A stretch of DNA of 64,000 nucleotides, taken from positions 118,940 to 182,939 of the forward strand of contig JAZQMQ010000025.1 of the NCBI GenBank assembly GCA_045543555.1, written 5' to 3'. Below the pieces are notes generated by a model. It was not told where the DNA came from, made no database searches, and saw nothing but the letters and a program-made list of their open reading frames with translations. Source of the stretch: Colimorpha_A sp045543555. GTDB taxonomy: Bacteria > Bacillota > Clostridia > Oscillospirales > CAG-272. Within the stretch, counting starts at the first letter, position 1, and each line of letters opens with the position of its first letter. The translations under genes and the position numbers were made by a program. Positions 50,495 to 58,625 of this stretch are shown in pieces.

Positions 50495-51643
50495 ATGAAA
50501 ATAGAAGAATTAAGAAGCTATAACGGTACCTTTGCGCCCGTAAAGGAAAGCTGTTATATCAATAACCACATACACACAACTCATTCCTTCTCTCCCTACA
50601 CTCCTGCACAGGCAGTTTATACCGCTTATATGAACGGTCTTGCAACTGCAGGTATCGTTGACCACGATACTACCCTCGGTGCAAGAGAATTCATCGAGGC
50701 GGGAGCAAAGATCGGTATGCCCGTAACCGTAGGTGCGGAGTGCCGTATCGATATGTCGGGCACATCCCTTTGCGGCAAGCGTCTGAACAATCCCGATCAG
50801 GTGTCCGTCGCTTACGTTGCTATGCACGGTATTCCCCACAGCAATATCGAGAAGGTTGACGAATTCCTCGCACCCTACCGTGAAAAGAGAAATATCAGAA
50901 ACCGCAAGATGATTGAAAACATCAACGCTCTTGTTTCTCCTTTCGGTATGGCACTCAATTTTGAAAACGATGTTCTTCCTCTTTCCACTACCTCAGTTAC
51001 CGAAAGACACCTTCTTTTTGCTCTGTCCAAAAAGATCACGGGCAAGTATGCCGAGCCCGAGCAGGTCGTTTCCTTTATGAAGGACGTAATGGGTATCGCG
51101 GTAAGCGGTAAGAACGAGGAAAACATCTTAAACGGTAAGAACACCCCCGATTTCTATGAGTACGACATTCTCGGAGTGCTCAAGGGCAACCTTGTTGAGA
51201 AAATTTACGTCGATGCCGATGCAGAGCTTCCCAAGGTTGAGGATTACATCGATATGGTGCGCCGTTGCGGCGGTATTTCGGCTTACGCATACCTCGGCGA
51301 CGTCGGAAATTCCGTAACAGGCGATAAGAAGACCCAGAAATTTGAGGACGATTACCTCGACGAGCTCTTCGACGTTATCGAAAACTACGGTTTTGACGCT
51401 GTTACCTTCATGCCCACCAGAAATACCGAGGCTCAGCTCGACCGCGTTATGAACCTCTGCAAAGAAAGAGGCCTCTTCCAGATCAGCGGCGAGGATATTA
51501 ACTCTCCCCGTCAGAAGTTCGTCTGCCCCGCATATGAGAATCCCAAGTTCGCGCATCTCGTCGAGGCGGCTCACACCCTTATTAAGTACGAAAATCTTGC
51601 AGACACCGACCTCGCTGCCGCAAGAAAGCTTATAGGCAAGTAA
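50495..51643 (+). CDS. PHP-domain metal-dependent hydrolase, function unknown
   Basis: Product of 382 residues. PHP signatures: NNHIHTTHSFSPYTPAQAV at residues ~23-41 (metal His), GIVDHDTTLGAREF, VGAECRIDMSG, and at the C-terminus QISGEDINSPRQKFVCP. PHP proteins are phosphoesterases or similar hydrolases using two or three metals. It lies inside the rhamnose operon, 43 bp after rhaA, with the same biased codons, so it probably acts on a rhamnose-pathway phosphate or removes a damaged intermediate. It is not a standard rha gene. Confidence 0.8.
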   Translation: MKIEELRSYNGTFAPVKESCYINNHIHTTHSFSPYTPAQAVYTAYMNGLATAGIVDHDTTLGAREFIEAGAKIGMPVTVGAECRIDMSGTSLCGKRLNNPDQVSVAYVAMHGIPHSNIEKVDEFLAPYREKRNIRNRKMIENINALVSPFGMALNFENDVLPLSTTSVTERHLLFALSKKITGKYAEPEQVVSFMKDVMGIAVSGKNEENILNGKNTPDFYEYDILGVLKGNLVEKIYVDADAELPKVEDYIDMVRRCGGISAYAYLGDVGNSVTGDKKTQKFEDDYLDELFDVIENYGFDAVTFMPTRNTEAQLDRVMNLCKERGLFQISGEDINSPRQKFVCPAYENPKFAHLVEAAHTLIKYENLADTDLAAARKLIGK

Positions 51644-51652
51644 TATGCTATA

Positions 51653-51867
51653 CGGGGCGCTGCCCCGCACCCCTGTGTTATTCGGGGCGCTGCCCCGTAC
51701 CCCGTTTAAAACCATTTTAGAAAAAGGTTTTAAGAATTCCCAAAACTTTAAAAGCCGAAAATGGAATTTTCGGCGGGAATTATTGGAATTTTCCCAGCAA
51801 AAACGTAGTTTTCGCTATATCAAAGTTTTTGAAAGGTTATGGGAAAACTTTTTTAAAAAAGTTTTCC
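51653..51867. repeat. composite intergenic repeat before the aldolase gene
   Basis: Two direct units CGGGGCGCTGCCCCG-C/T-ACCCC (51653-51673 and 51683-51703) stand 30 bp apart. They are followed by small hairpins (AAAACC/GGTTTT, CCGAAAA/TTTTCGG) and a perfect 26-bp palindrome GGAAAACTTTTTT/AAAAAAGTTTTCC (51842-51867) that ends 12 bp before the start codon. This has the look of a mobile non-coding repeat sitting in the operon. Confidence 0.7.
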
Positions 51868-51879
51868 TAAAGAAGAAAA

Positions 51880-52947
51880 ATGAAAGAACTCATTCAGCTT
51901 CAGAAAATGTCCAACCGTTACGGTTCGGACGCAAAATACGTTCTTGCAGGCGGCGGAAACACCTCCTTCAAGACCGAGGACACCCTTTACGTTAAGGGCT
52001 CCGGCACCTCCCTTGCGACCATCAAGGCAGAGGATTTCGTAAATATGGACCGCGCCGCGCTTTCTGCGATGTGGAACAAGACCTATCCTGAGAACGAGGC
52101 GGAGAGAGAAAAGGTAGTTCTGTCCGACATGATGGACGCGAGAAAGGAAGGCGAGACCCGCCGTCCCTCCGTTGAGACTCTTCTCCACGACCTTTTCCCC
52201 CAGAAATACGTTCTTCACGTTCACCCCTCCCTCGTTAACGGTATGACCTGCGGAGCGAAGGGTAAGGAAATTGCCTCCCAGCTTTTCCCCAAGAGCGTAT
52301 GGGTAGACGCTTGCCGCCCCGGTTACATTCTCGCGTCCCTTTGCCGCGATATGCTCATCGAGTACAAGGCGAAGAACGGCAGCGACGCTAACCTTCTCTT
52401 CCTTCAGAATCACGGAGTATTCTTTGCGGCAGATTCCGTAAAGGAGATAGATGAGCTTGTAGAATCTGTAATGGACACTCTCACTGCCTTCATTGAGGAG
52501 AGCGAGAGCAAGAAGCTCAACGGTCTGTCCGACCTTCTCGTTGCATACACGGGCTACAAGTACGTTGGATTTGTGAAGGGCGAGGGCGTAAACGCATTTG
52601 ATACCGACCGTAACAGCCCCACTCCCGACCACATAGTTTACTGCAAGGCAAACTATTTCCCCACCACCCTTAACGTCTGCCCCGATACTCTCAAGGCGGA
52701 GCTTGATTCCTTCAAGGAAAAGAACGGCTACTACCCCAGAGTCGTAACCGTCAGAGGCGTTGGCGCATATATGCTTGCCGATTCCGAGAAGCAGCTCGAC
52801 ACCGTAACCGACATCTTCCTCGATCAGGTTTCGGTATGCAAGAATGCAGAAGCATTCGGCGGATACTTCGGAATGAGCGACGATCTCGTTGACTTTATCG
52901 TCAACTGGGAGGTTGAAAGCTATCGCTCCAAGGTCAGCAACGGCTGA
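51880..52947 (+). CDS. class II aldolase/adducin family protein, RhaE aldolase-like
   Basis: Product of 355 residues. LAGGGNTSFKTEDTLYVKGSG-type opening, the Zn-binding LHVHPSLVNGMTC and FLQNHGVFF match the aldolase half of bifunctional rhamnulose-phosphate aldolase/lactaldehyde dehydrogenase (RhaE/RhaEW). The dehydrogenase half is absent: the protein ends ~330 residues short of the fused form. A second aldolase, RhaD, is encoded next, so this one may act on another sugar phosphate. The ribosome site is weak (AAGAAGA) because of the palindrome just ahead. Confidence 0.78.
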   Translation: MKELIQLQKMSNRYGSDAKYVLAGGGNTSFKTEDTLYVKGSGTSLATIKAEDFVNMDRAALSAMWNKTYPENEAEREKVVLSDMMDARKEGETRRPSVETLLHDLFPQKYVLHVHPSLVNGMTCGAKGKEIASQLFPKSVWVDACRPGYILASLCRDMLIEYKAKNGSDANLLFLQNHGVFFAADSVKEIDELVESVMDTLTAFIEESESKKLNGLSDLLVAYTGYKYVGFVKGEGVNAFDTDRNSPTPDHIVYCKANYFPTTLNVCPDTLKAELDSFKEKNGYYPRVVTVRGVGAYMLADSEKQLDTVTDIFLDQVSVCKNAEAFGGYFGMSDDLVDFIVNWEVESYRSKVSNG

Positions 52948-52968
52948 TTGTTAAATAAAAACTAAAAT

Positions 52969-53025
52969 AACGGTTTTTTGTCCAACATCTTCACTGTTAC
53001 AGGAAATGTTGCACAAAAAACCGTT
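52969..53025 (+). terminator. hairpin terminator before rhaD
   Basis: AACGGTTTTTTGT-C-CAACAT pairs with ATGTTG-C-ACAAAAAACCGTT around a ~16-base loop. It separates rhaD from the upstream rha genes. Confidence 0.75.
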
Positions 53026-53035
53026 CTTCTGTTTA

Positions 53036-53064
53036 TTGAAAATAACCAAAGACTATGGTACAAT
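53036..53064 (+). promoter_or_regulatory. promoter of rhaD
   Basis: TTGAAA (53036-53041), 17-bp spacer, TACAAT (53059-53064). rhaD thus has its own promoter after the hairpin. Confidence 0.7.
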
Positions 53065-53105
53065 ATTTATAGTGAGAATAGTGTAATTAAGAAAGGATGA
53101 AAGCT

Positions 53106-53924
53106 ATGCATTACAATATCTACGGCGCACCCTTTATAAACGAAATGTGTAAGACCACGGCAAATATGTACCGTCTCGGATGGGACGAGAGAAACGGCGG
53201 AAATATCAGCTGTCTTCTCGATAACGACGAAGTTGCAGAGTACCTTGATTTAAATAACGTGATTCGCAGAATCCCGATCGGATTTAAGGCGGAGGAGCTG
53301 ATCGGCAAGTGCTTCCTTGTAACCGGAACGGGTAAATACTTTAAGAACGTAAACGAGGATCCCGAGGCAAACCTCGGTGTTATCAGGATCGCCGAGGACG
53401 GAGAGACCGCAGAGCTTCTTTGGGGTTATTCCGACGGAGGAAGATTCACATCAGAGCTTCCTGCACACCTTATGAGCCACATGGCGCGTCTTAAGGTCGA
53501 CCCTCTTAACAGAATAGTTATGCACACCCACCCCACAAATACCGTTGCAATGACTCACATACATCCCCTCGACGATAAGTCCTTCACCCGTACCATTTGG
53601 GGCACCTGTACCGAGTGTATCGTTGTATTCCCCGAGGGAATTGGTGTTCTTCCTTGGATGGTATGCGGAAACAATGAGATCGGTGAAGCCACTGCGGTCA
53701 AGATGGCAGATTACCGTATCGTTGTATGGGCACAGCACGGAATTTATGGAGCCGGCAGAACTTATGATGAGACCTTCGGTCTTATTGAGACAGTTGAAAA
53801 GGGCGCGGAGCTTTACCTCAAGTATTCCCATCTTCCCGTCCTCAACCGCATTTCCGATAAACAGCTCAAGGACCTTGCAAAGCACTTTAATCTTACCTAT
53901 CGCACAGATTTTCTTGAGGATTGA
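53106..53924 (+). CDS. rhaD: rhamnulose-1-phosphate aldolase
   Basis: Cleaves rhamnulose-1-phosphate to DHAP and L-lactaldehyde. Product of 272 residues. It follows E. coli RhaD along its length: GWDERNGGNIS, FLVTGTGKYFKNV, TSELPAHLMSHMAR (Glu base), VMHTHPTN (Zn His pair), CIVVFPEGIGVLPWMV and WAQHGIYGAG (third Zn His). ATG 53106 is preferred, since the ATG at 53097 overlaps the AAAGGA ribosome site. Confidence 0.96.
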   Translation: MHYNIYGAPFINEMCKTTANMYRLGWDERNGGNISCLLDNDEVAEYLDLNNVIRRIPIGFKAEELIGKCFLVTGTGKYFKNVNEDPEANLGVIRIAEDGETAELLWGYSDGGRFTSELPAHLMSHMARLKVDPLNRIVMHTHPTNTVAMTHIHPLDDKSFTRTIWGTCTECIVVFPEGIGVLPWMVCGNNEIGEATAVKMADYRIVVWAQHGIYGAGRTYDETFGLIETVEKGAELYLKYSHLPVLNRISDKQLKDLAKHFNLTYRTDFLED

Positions 53925-53930
53925 TAATAA

Positions 53931-53970
53931 AAAACAGTCCGTTTGCCATGGCAAACGGACTGTTTTTTTT
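53931..53970. terminator. bidirectional terminator
   Basis: A perfect palindrome AAAACAGTCCGTTTGCCA/TGGCAAACGGACTGTTTT followed by T8, between rhaD and the converging FAD protein gene. Confidence 0.95.
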
Positions 53971-53979
53971 TGTTTATTT

Positions 53980-55389
53980 TTAAGCGTTTTCCTCTTCCAC
54001 TATTCGTCTTCCCATGATAACACCCATTACCGATGCCATCATAAGACCTCTTGTCCAGCCCGAGCTGTCGCCAAGACAGTGCAGACCCTTTATCGAGGTT
54101 GTGAGCTGTTCGTCCATCTTTACACGATTTGAGTAGAACTTGAGCTCGGGGGAATACAGCAGTGTTTCGATAGATGCAAAGCCCGGTACGACGTGGTCCA
54201 TCGCCTGAATGAAGTTTATAATATTCATCATTGCACGGTAGGGCATTGCGGCTGTAATATCTCCTGGAACTGCATCCGGCAGAGTGGGCTTAATGTTCGA
54301 CTGTGCAAGCTCCTTGGGCCACGTGCGCTTACCGTCGAGGATATCTCCGAAGCGCTGAACGAGAATGTGTCCCGCTCCGAGCATATTGGTAAGCTCACCG
54401 ACCTTCTTTGCATATTCGATAGGCTGATTGAAGGGGGTGCTGAAATTGTGCGAGCAGAGGATAGCGAGGTTTGTATTGTTGGATTTTAGTTCCTTGTATG
54501 AATGACCGTTTACAACCGCAAGATTTGCGTCGTAATTTTCCTGACTTACAAATCCGCCGGGGTTCTGACAGAAGGTACGTACCTTGTTTTTGAAGGGCTT
54601 GGGATAGCCGATGAGCTTGGATTCGTAGAGAACACGGTTTACGGTCTCCATGATCTCGTTTCTGACCTCAACTCTTACACCGATATCGACGGTTCCGGGT
54701 TGATGTGCGATGCCGTGCTCTGCGCAAATGCGCTCAAGCCAATCGGCGCCTCTTCTTCCGGTTGCAACAACCGTACGTGAGGCACGGATCTCCATATCGT
54801 TGCCGTTTTGTGTAACGTAAACACCGTGGCAGACGCCGTTATCAAGAATGAGATTGTTACATTCGCATCCGAAAAGAAGCTCAACGCCGTTACTTTCGAG
54901 ATATTTTTCGATTGCGAGGTAAATATCGTGAGCCTTTTCGGTTCCCATATGACGAATTGGGCAATCGACCAGACGCAGACCTGCCTGAATGGCTCTTTTT
55001 CTTATTTCCTTTACTTCCTCGGTGTTTTCAAGACCCTCTATGTGAGTGTCCGCGCCGAATTCGAGGTAGATCTTGTCGGCGTATTCGATGGTTTCCTGCG
55101 CAAGCTGTTCACCGATGAGATTGGGAAGATCTCCGCCAACCTCACAGGAGAGCGAGAGCTTTCCGTCCGAAAATGCGCCCGCTCCGGAAAATCCCGTTGT
55201 AATATGACAATGAGGCTTGCAGTTTACACACTGCATCGTTTTTGACTTGGGGCACTTTCTCTTTTCAACCGAAGCTCCTTTATCAAGAAGGATGATCTTC
55301 TGCTTGGAGCCCTTTTTTATCATTTCGAGAGCTGTGAAAATTCCCGCAGGACCTGCTCCGACTATTACAACGTCTCTATTTATTATCAT
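53980..55389 (-). CDS. FAD-dependent dehydrogenase (COG2509-like)
   Basis: Product of 469 residues. The N-terminal dinucleotide fold is VVIVGAGPAGIFTALEMIK (residues ~7-25), followed by a Cys-rich stretch CPKSKTMQCVNCKPHCHIT that could hold a metal or redox centre, then GFSGAGAFSDGKLSL. The end carries GLHCLGDSSGWTRGLMMASV, an FAD-binding GD motif. Reaction unknown; this family is widespread in anaerobes. ATG 55389 has AGGAGA at good spacing. It follows the LTA-synthase-like gene by 24 bp in one unit. Confidence 0.82.
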   Translation of the reverse strand: MIINRDVVIVGAGPAGIFTALEMIKKGSKQKIILLDKGASVEKRKCPKSKTMQCVNCKPHCHITTGFSGAGAFSDGKLSLSCEVGGDLPNLIGEQLAQETIEYADKIYLEFGADTHIEGLENTEEVKEIRKRAIQAGLRLVDCPIRHMGTEKAHDIYLAIEKYLESNGVELLFGCECNNLILDNGVCHGVYVTQNGNDMEIRASRTVVATGRRGADWLERICAEHGIAHQPGTVDIGVRVEVRNEIMETVNRVLYESKLIGYPKPFKNKVRTFCQNPGGFVSQENYDANLAVVNGHSYKELKSNNTNLAILCSHNFSTPFNQPIEYAKKVGELTNMLGAGHILVQRFGDILDGKRTWPKELAQSNIKPTLPDAVPGDITAAMPYRAMMNIINFIQAMDHVVPGFASIETLLYSPELKFYSNRVKMDEQLTTSIKGLHCLGDSSGWTRGLMMASVMGVIMGRRIVEEENA

Positions 55390-55413
55390 ATTCATTCTCC
55401 TATCGGATGAAAT

Positions 55414-57450
55414 TTATGCAAGTCTTTCCTTTTCTTCATAAATGAAGGGTTCACTTTCGCTTATATGGAAAATAAGGTCGGTGATCTGAATTATCTTGAT
55501 CTTGTCGCCGTTTTCTACATCGGCGGAAAGAATGAGTGTTTCGGAATCGATAAATTCGGTATCTTTTTGTGTTCCGTTTACGAATATCTTGCTGAACTTT
55601 GTAAAGTTTTCCCCCTTGACATAGATGTGCTCACCGAATGTGTAGATGTCGGTTATCTTTATATCTTTAATGCCCATCTTAAGATCGGTCGCTTCGAAGG
55701 GGAAGGTTCCGTTGTATGCTACGCAGTCCCCGTAAAGCAGGTCGTATTGCAGCATATGAAGATAAAGATTGTAGCGAGCGGCATCCATTTCGGGGCGCTT
55801 GGTATGGAGTCTGTGCATAACTCCGCCGTCGATACCTATAAAGTCAAGGGCTGCGGCGGCAAGCTGATATGAGGTGCACACCATATTATCCGCGGTCTTT
55901 CCTTCGCTGTCCCAAATCACAAATTCAGTATTGAAGCAGGTGAGACCCTTGGGGAGCATTTCATCGGTTATGCCGATGTTGGGAATGTGGTCGCCGTAGA
56001 ATACTATTACAGCCTCTTCATCCATCGCTTGAACGTGGGATATCAGATCTGCAATAAAATCATCGGTTTGCTTTATCTGATTTGCCAGATACTTATAGGC
56101 ATGTGCATTGGCGCCCTTGGGCACCGAATTGACGTTGATGGGTTCAAGCTCCTCACCCTCGTAAGGGGAATGAGGGTACTGCCCGTGCCCCTGAACTGTT
56201 ATACACTGAACGAAATCGGGACCCTCGGTGGAATTTAAGCTGTCCATTACGCAGGAAACGAGAACGTCGTCCTTCGCCCAATCGGAAATATTGAATTCGA
56301 GATCCTGCATATATTCAAATGAGGTGAAGGTATCGAATCCCAGGCTTGAGAACGCCTTGTTTCTGGAATAGAAATATCCCTTGTTGTTGTGAATTGCGTG
56401 TGAGGAATAACCGTATTGATCGAGAATAAAGCAGATGCTTTCGCAGGGTTGATTCTGGAGAACGGTCTCGTAAGGGTATTCACCCATTCCGAAAAGGTGA
56501 AGCGACATACCGCTTAATACCTCAAATTCGGTGTTTGCAGTACCTGCACCGATTGAGGGAACTGTAAGTGTACCGTTTGTACAGGTTTCCTTCAGTTTTC
56601 TGAAGGTTGGCATTATATCCTCTGAAAATTCAGCGCCGTCAAGAATGGAAAGGTCGTAGAAGGACTCGAGCTGAACGAATATGATATTTGGCTTTCTCTC
56701 GGGCTCGGTTTGAGTGTGACCCTTAAAAAGCTCTGCCACCATTTTTTCGATGTCGCTGTCGTATTTATCGGGTTTACTTATGCCCGAATCGAAAATTCCG
56801 ATTGAAAAGCAGAGATTGAAGCCGTAATCACGGTATGCAAGATGCAGTGCGGGGAAGTGGTCGGGAAAAACCTTGAATATGAAGCCGCAACTTAGACAAG
56901 CGGTTGTGATTATAGACGTTGCGATGAGTATCAATGAGGATTTTAAATACTGAGGACGCACCTTTTTTACTTTGAAGTACAAAATTATCAGTCCGATTAT
57001 TACGGACAGAAGCAGAACTCCGCAGGCGATCGTTCCGCCTATTCCAAGATAGGTGGGAATTATCGAGAAGACGGTTTTCAGCAGAATGAAATCCTTTGCG
57101 GCAAATGGTGTGATTCGGTTGAATCCGAGAATGAAGTTTGCAACTCCAAGTCCCAACCACAGAAGCGTGAAGAACCACAGCCAAAACTTTTTCTTTTTTG
57201 AAATGAGCGCAAGCGCATCGAAAACTGCGATTATCGTCATGTTGCAAACAAAGAGGAAGGGATTGGTGAACAAGAACACAACGGCATCCCATACAGATCT
57301 TCTGCTCATTGCTTCGTTTGCGAAGGTTACAAGGTATGAAAGTATTATAATTGTCATTATCGGATGTGCGTCAAGGTATTTCGCGGCAGCAAAATAGAGC
57401 TTTTTCGCTACGTCCTTAAACTTTTTCGTTTTTTCTTTAAAGGAAGACAT
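55414..57450 (-). CDS. LTA synthase family sulfatase-like transferase with extra C-terminal domain
   Basis: Product of 678 residues. Five N-terminal membrane helices (to residue ~220), then an extracellular sulfatase-fold domain: NIIFVQLESFYDLS with the first metal site, the nucleophile Thr in VPSIGAGTANTEFEVLSG, and VIVFYGDHIPNIG. LTA synthases polymerise glycerol-phosphate on the outer face using phosphatidylglycerol. The last ~100 residues (IKITDIYTFGEHIYVKGENF, FSKIFVNGTQKDTEF) look like an Ig/IPT-type beta domain and are not usual. Perfect promoter upstream; co-transcribed with the FAD protein. Confidence 0.85.
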   Translation of the reverse strand: MSSFKEKTKKFKDVAKKLYFAAAKYLDAHPIMTIIILSYLVTFANEAMSRRSVWDAVVFLFTNPFLFVCNMTIIAVFDALALISKKKKFWLWFFTLLWLGLGVANFILGFNRITPFAAKDFILLKTVFSIIPTYLGIGGTIACGVLLLSVIIGLIILYFKVKKVRPQYLKSSLILIATSIITTACLSCGFIFKVFPDHFPALHLAYRDYGFNLCFSIGIFDSGISKPDKYDSDIEKMVAELFKGHTQTEPERKPNIIFVQLESFYDLSILDGAEFSEDIMPTFRKLKETCTNGTLTVPSIGAGTANTEFEVLSGMSLHLFGMGEYPYETVLQNQPCESICFILDQYGYSSHAIHNNKGYFYSRNKAFSSLGFDTFTSFEYMQDLEFNISDWAKDDVLVSCVMDSLNSTEGPDFVQCITVQGHGQYPHSPYEGEELEPINVNSVPKGANAHAYKYLANQIKQTDDFIADLISHVQAMDEEAVIVFYGDHIPNIGITDEMLPKGLTCFNTEFVIWDSEGKTADNMVCTSYQLAAAALDFIGIDGGVMHRLHTKRPEMDAARYNLYLHMLQYDLLYGDCVAYNGTFPFEATDLKMGIKDIKITDIYTFGEHIYVKGENFTKFSKIFVNGTQKDTEFIDSETLILSADVENGDKIKIIQITDLIFHISESEPFIYEEKERLA

Positions 57451-57494
57451 AATTTCTCCGTTATTTGCAGTTTTGTATTTTTGCATATATGAAC

Positions 57495-57523
57495 ATTATA
57501 TCATTCGACGTTGAGAATGTCAA
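57495..57523 (-). promoter_or_regulatory. full-consensus promoter of the LTA-synthase-like gene
   Basis: Minus strand: TTGACA (57518-57523), 17-bp spacer, TATAAT (57495-57500). Confidence 0.85.
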
Positions 57524-57524
57524 G

Positions 57525-57555
57525 AAAAAACCATACGTGTTTTGCGTATGGTTTT
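57525..57555 (-). terminator. terminator of the SDR gene
   Basis: AAAACCATACG and CGTATGGTTTT pair around a short loop, followed on the minus strand by a T-run that abuts the next promoter. The SDR stop codon lies 5 bp before it. Confidence 0.85.
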
Positions 57556-57559
57556 ACTT

Positions 57560-58435
57560 TTATTTCAGCTGATCGTAAATACGCTCGGCGGTTTGGAAAA
57601 TTCTTTGAATTTCGCTGTCCGATGCGGTTTTTAGCTTCTTTTTTGTGGGATATCCCCACACGTCGAAAAACTTTGGCCCGTACCACGAATATTCATCGGT
57701 GTTTTCAAACAGTCCTTTAACAACGGAAAGGGCGGCTTTATCGGTCTTCATGAATATTATCTTCATAGGGTGCTTTATTAGCGCGAAGATTGGCTTGGGG
57801 TAGTGTGCCGTTATATTTGTAAAGGTAATTCCGGGATGAGTGACCGAAAGGGAAGCATCGGTTTCGTTTTTTAATAGTGTGAGCAGGGAATACATTAAGT
57901 ATCTTTTTGAATTTCCGTAAACCAAGGAGGATTTCTTTCGAGATGAAAAATCGATATCCTCGGGATCGGTTTTTGAGTAGTTGTGTGCAATGCTTCCCAC
58001 CACTATCGCTCTGCCTTTCTTTTTTCTCAGCGATGGAAGCAGTTGTTTTATCATATAGTATGGGGAAATGAAGTTTATCTGGAAAACGTTGTCGTATCCG
58101 CTATCGCAGATCTTTCTCGGTATGTTGTATGCCCCCGCATTGCAGATAAGCACATCGGGCTCCTTCATTTTTAAGTATTCGGTCGCGGCTTTGACCGATT
58201 CCATGCTTTCGTGATCGACTCTGAAGGTGTCGACCGAAGCGCCGTATGTGCTCCTTAATTCTTCTGCAAGTGCTTCCGAGCGCTCGGTATTTCGATCAAG
58301 CAAAATCATCGACGCTCCGAGCGAGCAAAGATGCTTACATATGGCTTTTCCGAGCCCTCCCGTGCTTCCCGTTATCGCGACGGTACGGCTGTTAAGGGTG
58401 GAAAAATTTGTATCGACATAGCGTTTTATACTCAT
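57560..58435 (-). CDS. short-chain dehydrogenase/reductase
   Basis: Product of 291 residues. The nucleotide loop is VAITGSTGGLGKAICKHL (TGxxxGxG) near residue 20; NAG is in LICNAGAYN; the catalytic pair is in YGNSKRYLM (Tyr-x3-Lys) after a Ser in IVVGSIAHN. Substrate unknown; resembles retinol-dehydrogenase-like SDRs. ATG 58435 is taken because the promoter TTGAAA-17-TATCAT (58470-58498) would start transcription at about 58463, leaving no leader for the ATG at 58462. Confidence 0.87.
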   Translation of the reverse strand: MSIKRYVDTNFSTLNSRTVAITGSTGGLGKAICKHLCSLGASMILLDRNTERSEALAEELRSTYGASVDTFRVDHESMESVKAATEYLKMKEPDVLICNAGAYNIPRKICDSGYDNVFQINFISPYYMIKQLLPSLRKKKGRAIVVGSIAHNYSKTDPEDIDFSSRKKSSLVYGNSKRYLMYSLLTLLKNETDASLSVTHPGITFTNITAHYPKPIFALIKHPMKIIFMKTDKAALSVVKGLFENTDEYSWYGPKFFDVWGYPTKKKLKTASDSEIQRIFQTAERIYDQLK

Positions 58436-58469
58436 ATGCTTGCCCCATCTCTTAAAATTCATTGATTGT

Positions 58470-58498
58470 ATGATAACATATCAACGGCTGTTTTTCAA
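58470..58498 (-). promoter_or_regulatory. promoter of the SDR gene
   Basis: Minus strand: TTGAAA (58493-58498), 17-bp spacer, TATCAT (58470-58475). Confidence 0.7.
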
Positions 58499-58625
58499 TA
58501 AGAAAAAGCATATTTGTATTTACAAGAAGGCTTATTTGTGATAAGATATGATTAAAATAGTAAAAGGAAATAGCGGTTATTAATTGTATAATATATAGTT
58601 GTATAAATTTTCTAAGGAGGCAGAA

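Noticed and set aside
53097..53105. Earlier ATG for rhaD
   Set aside because: It overlaps the AAAGGA ribosome site; the ATG at 53106 is correctly spaced.
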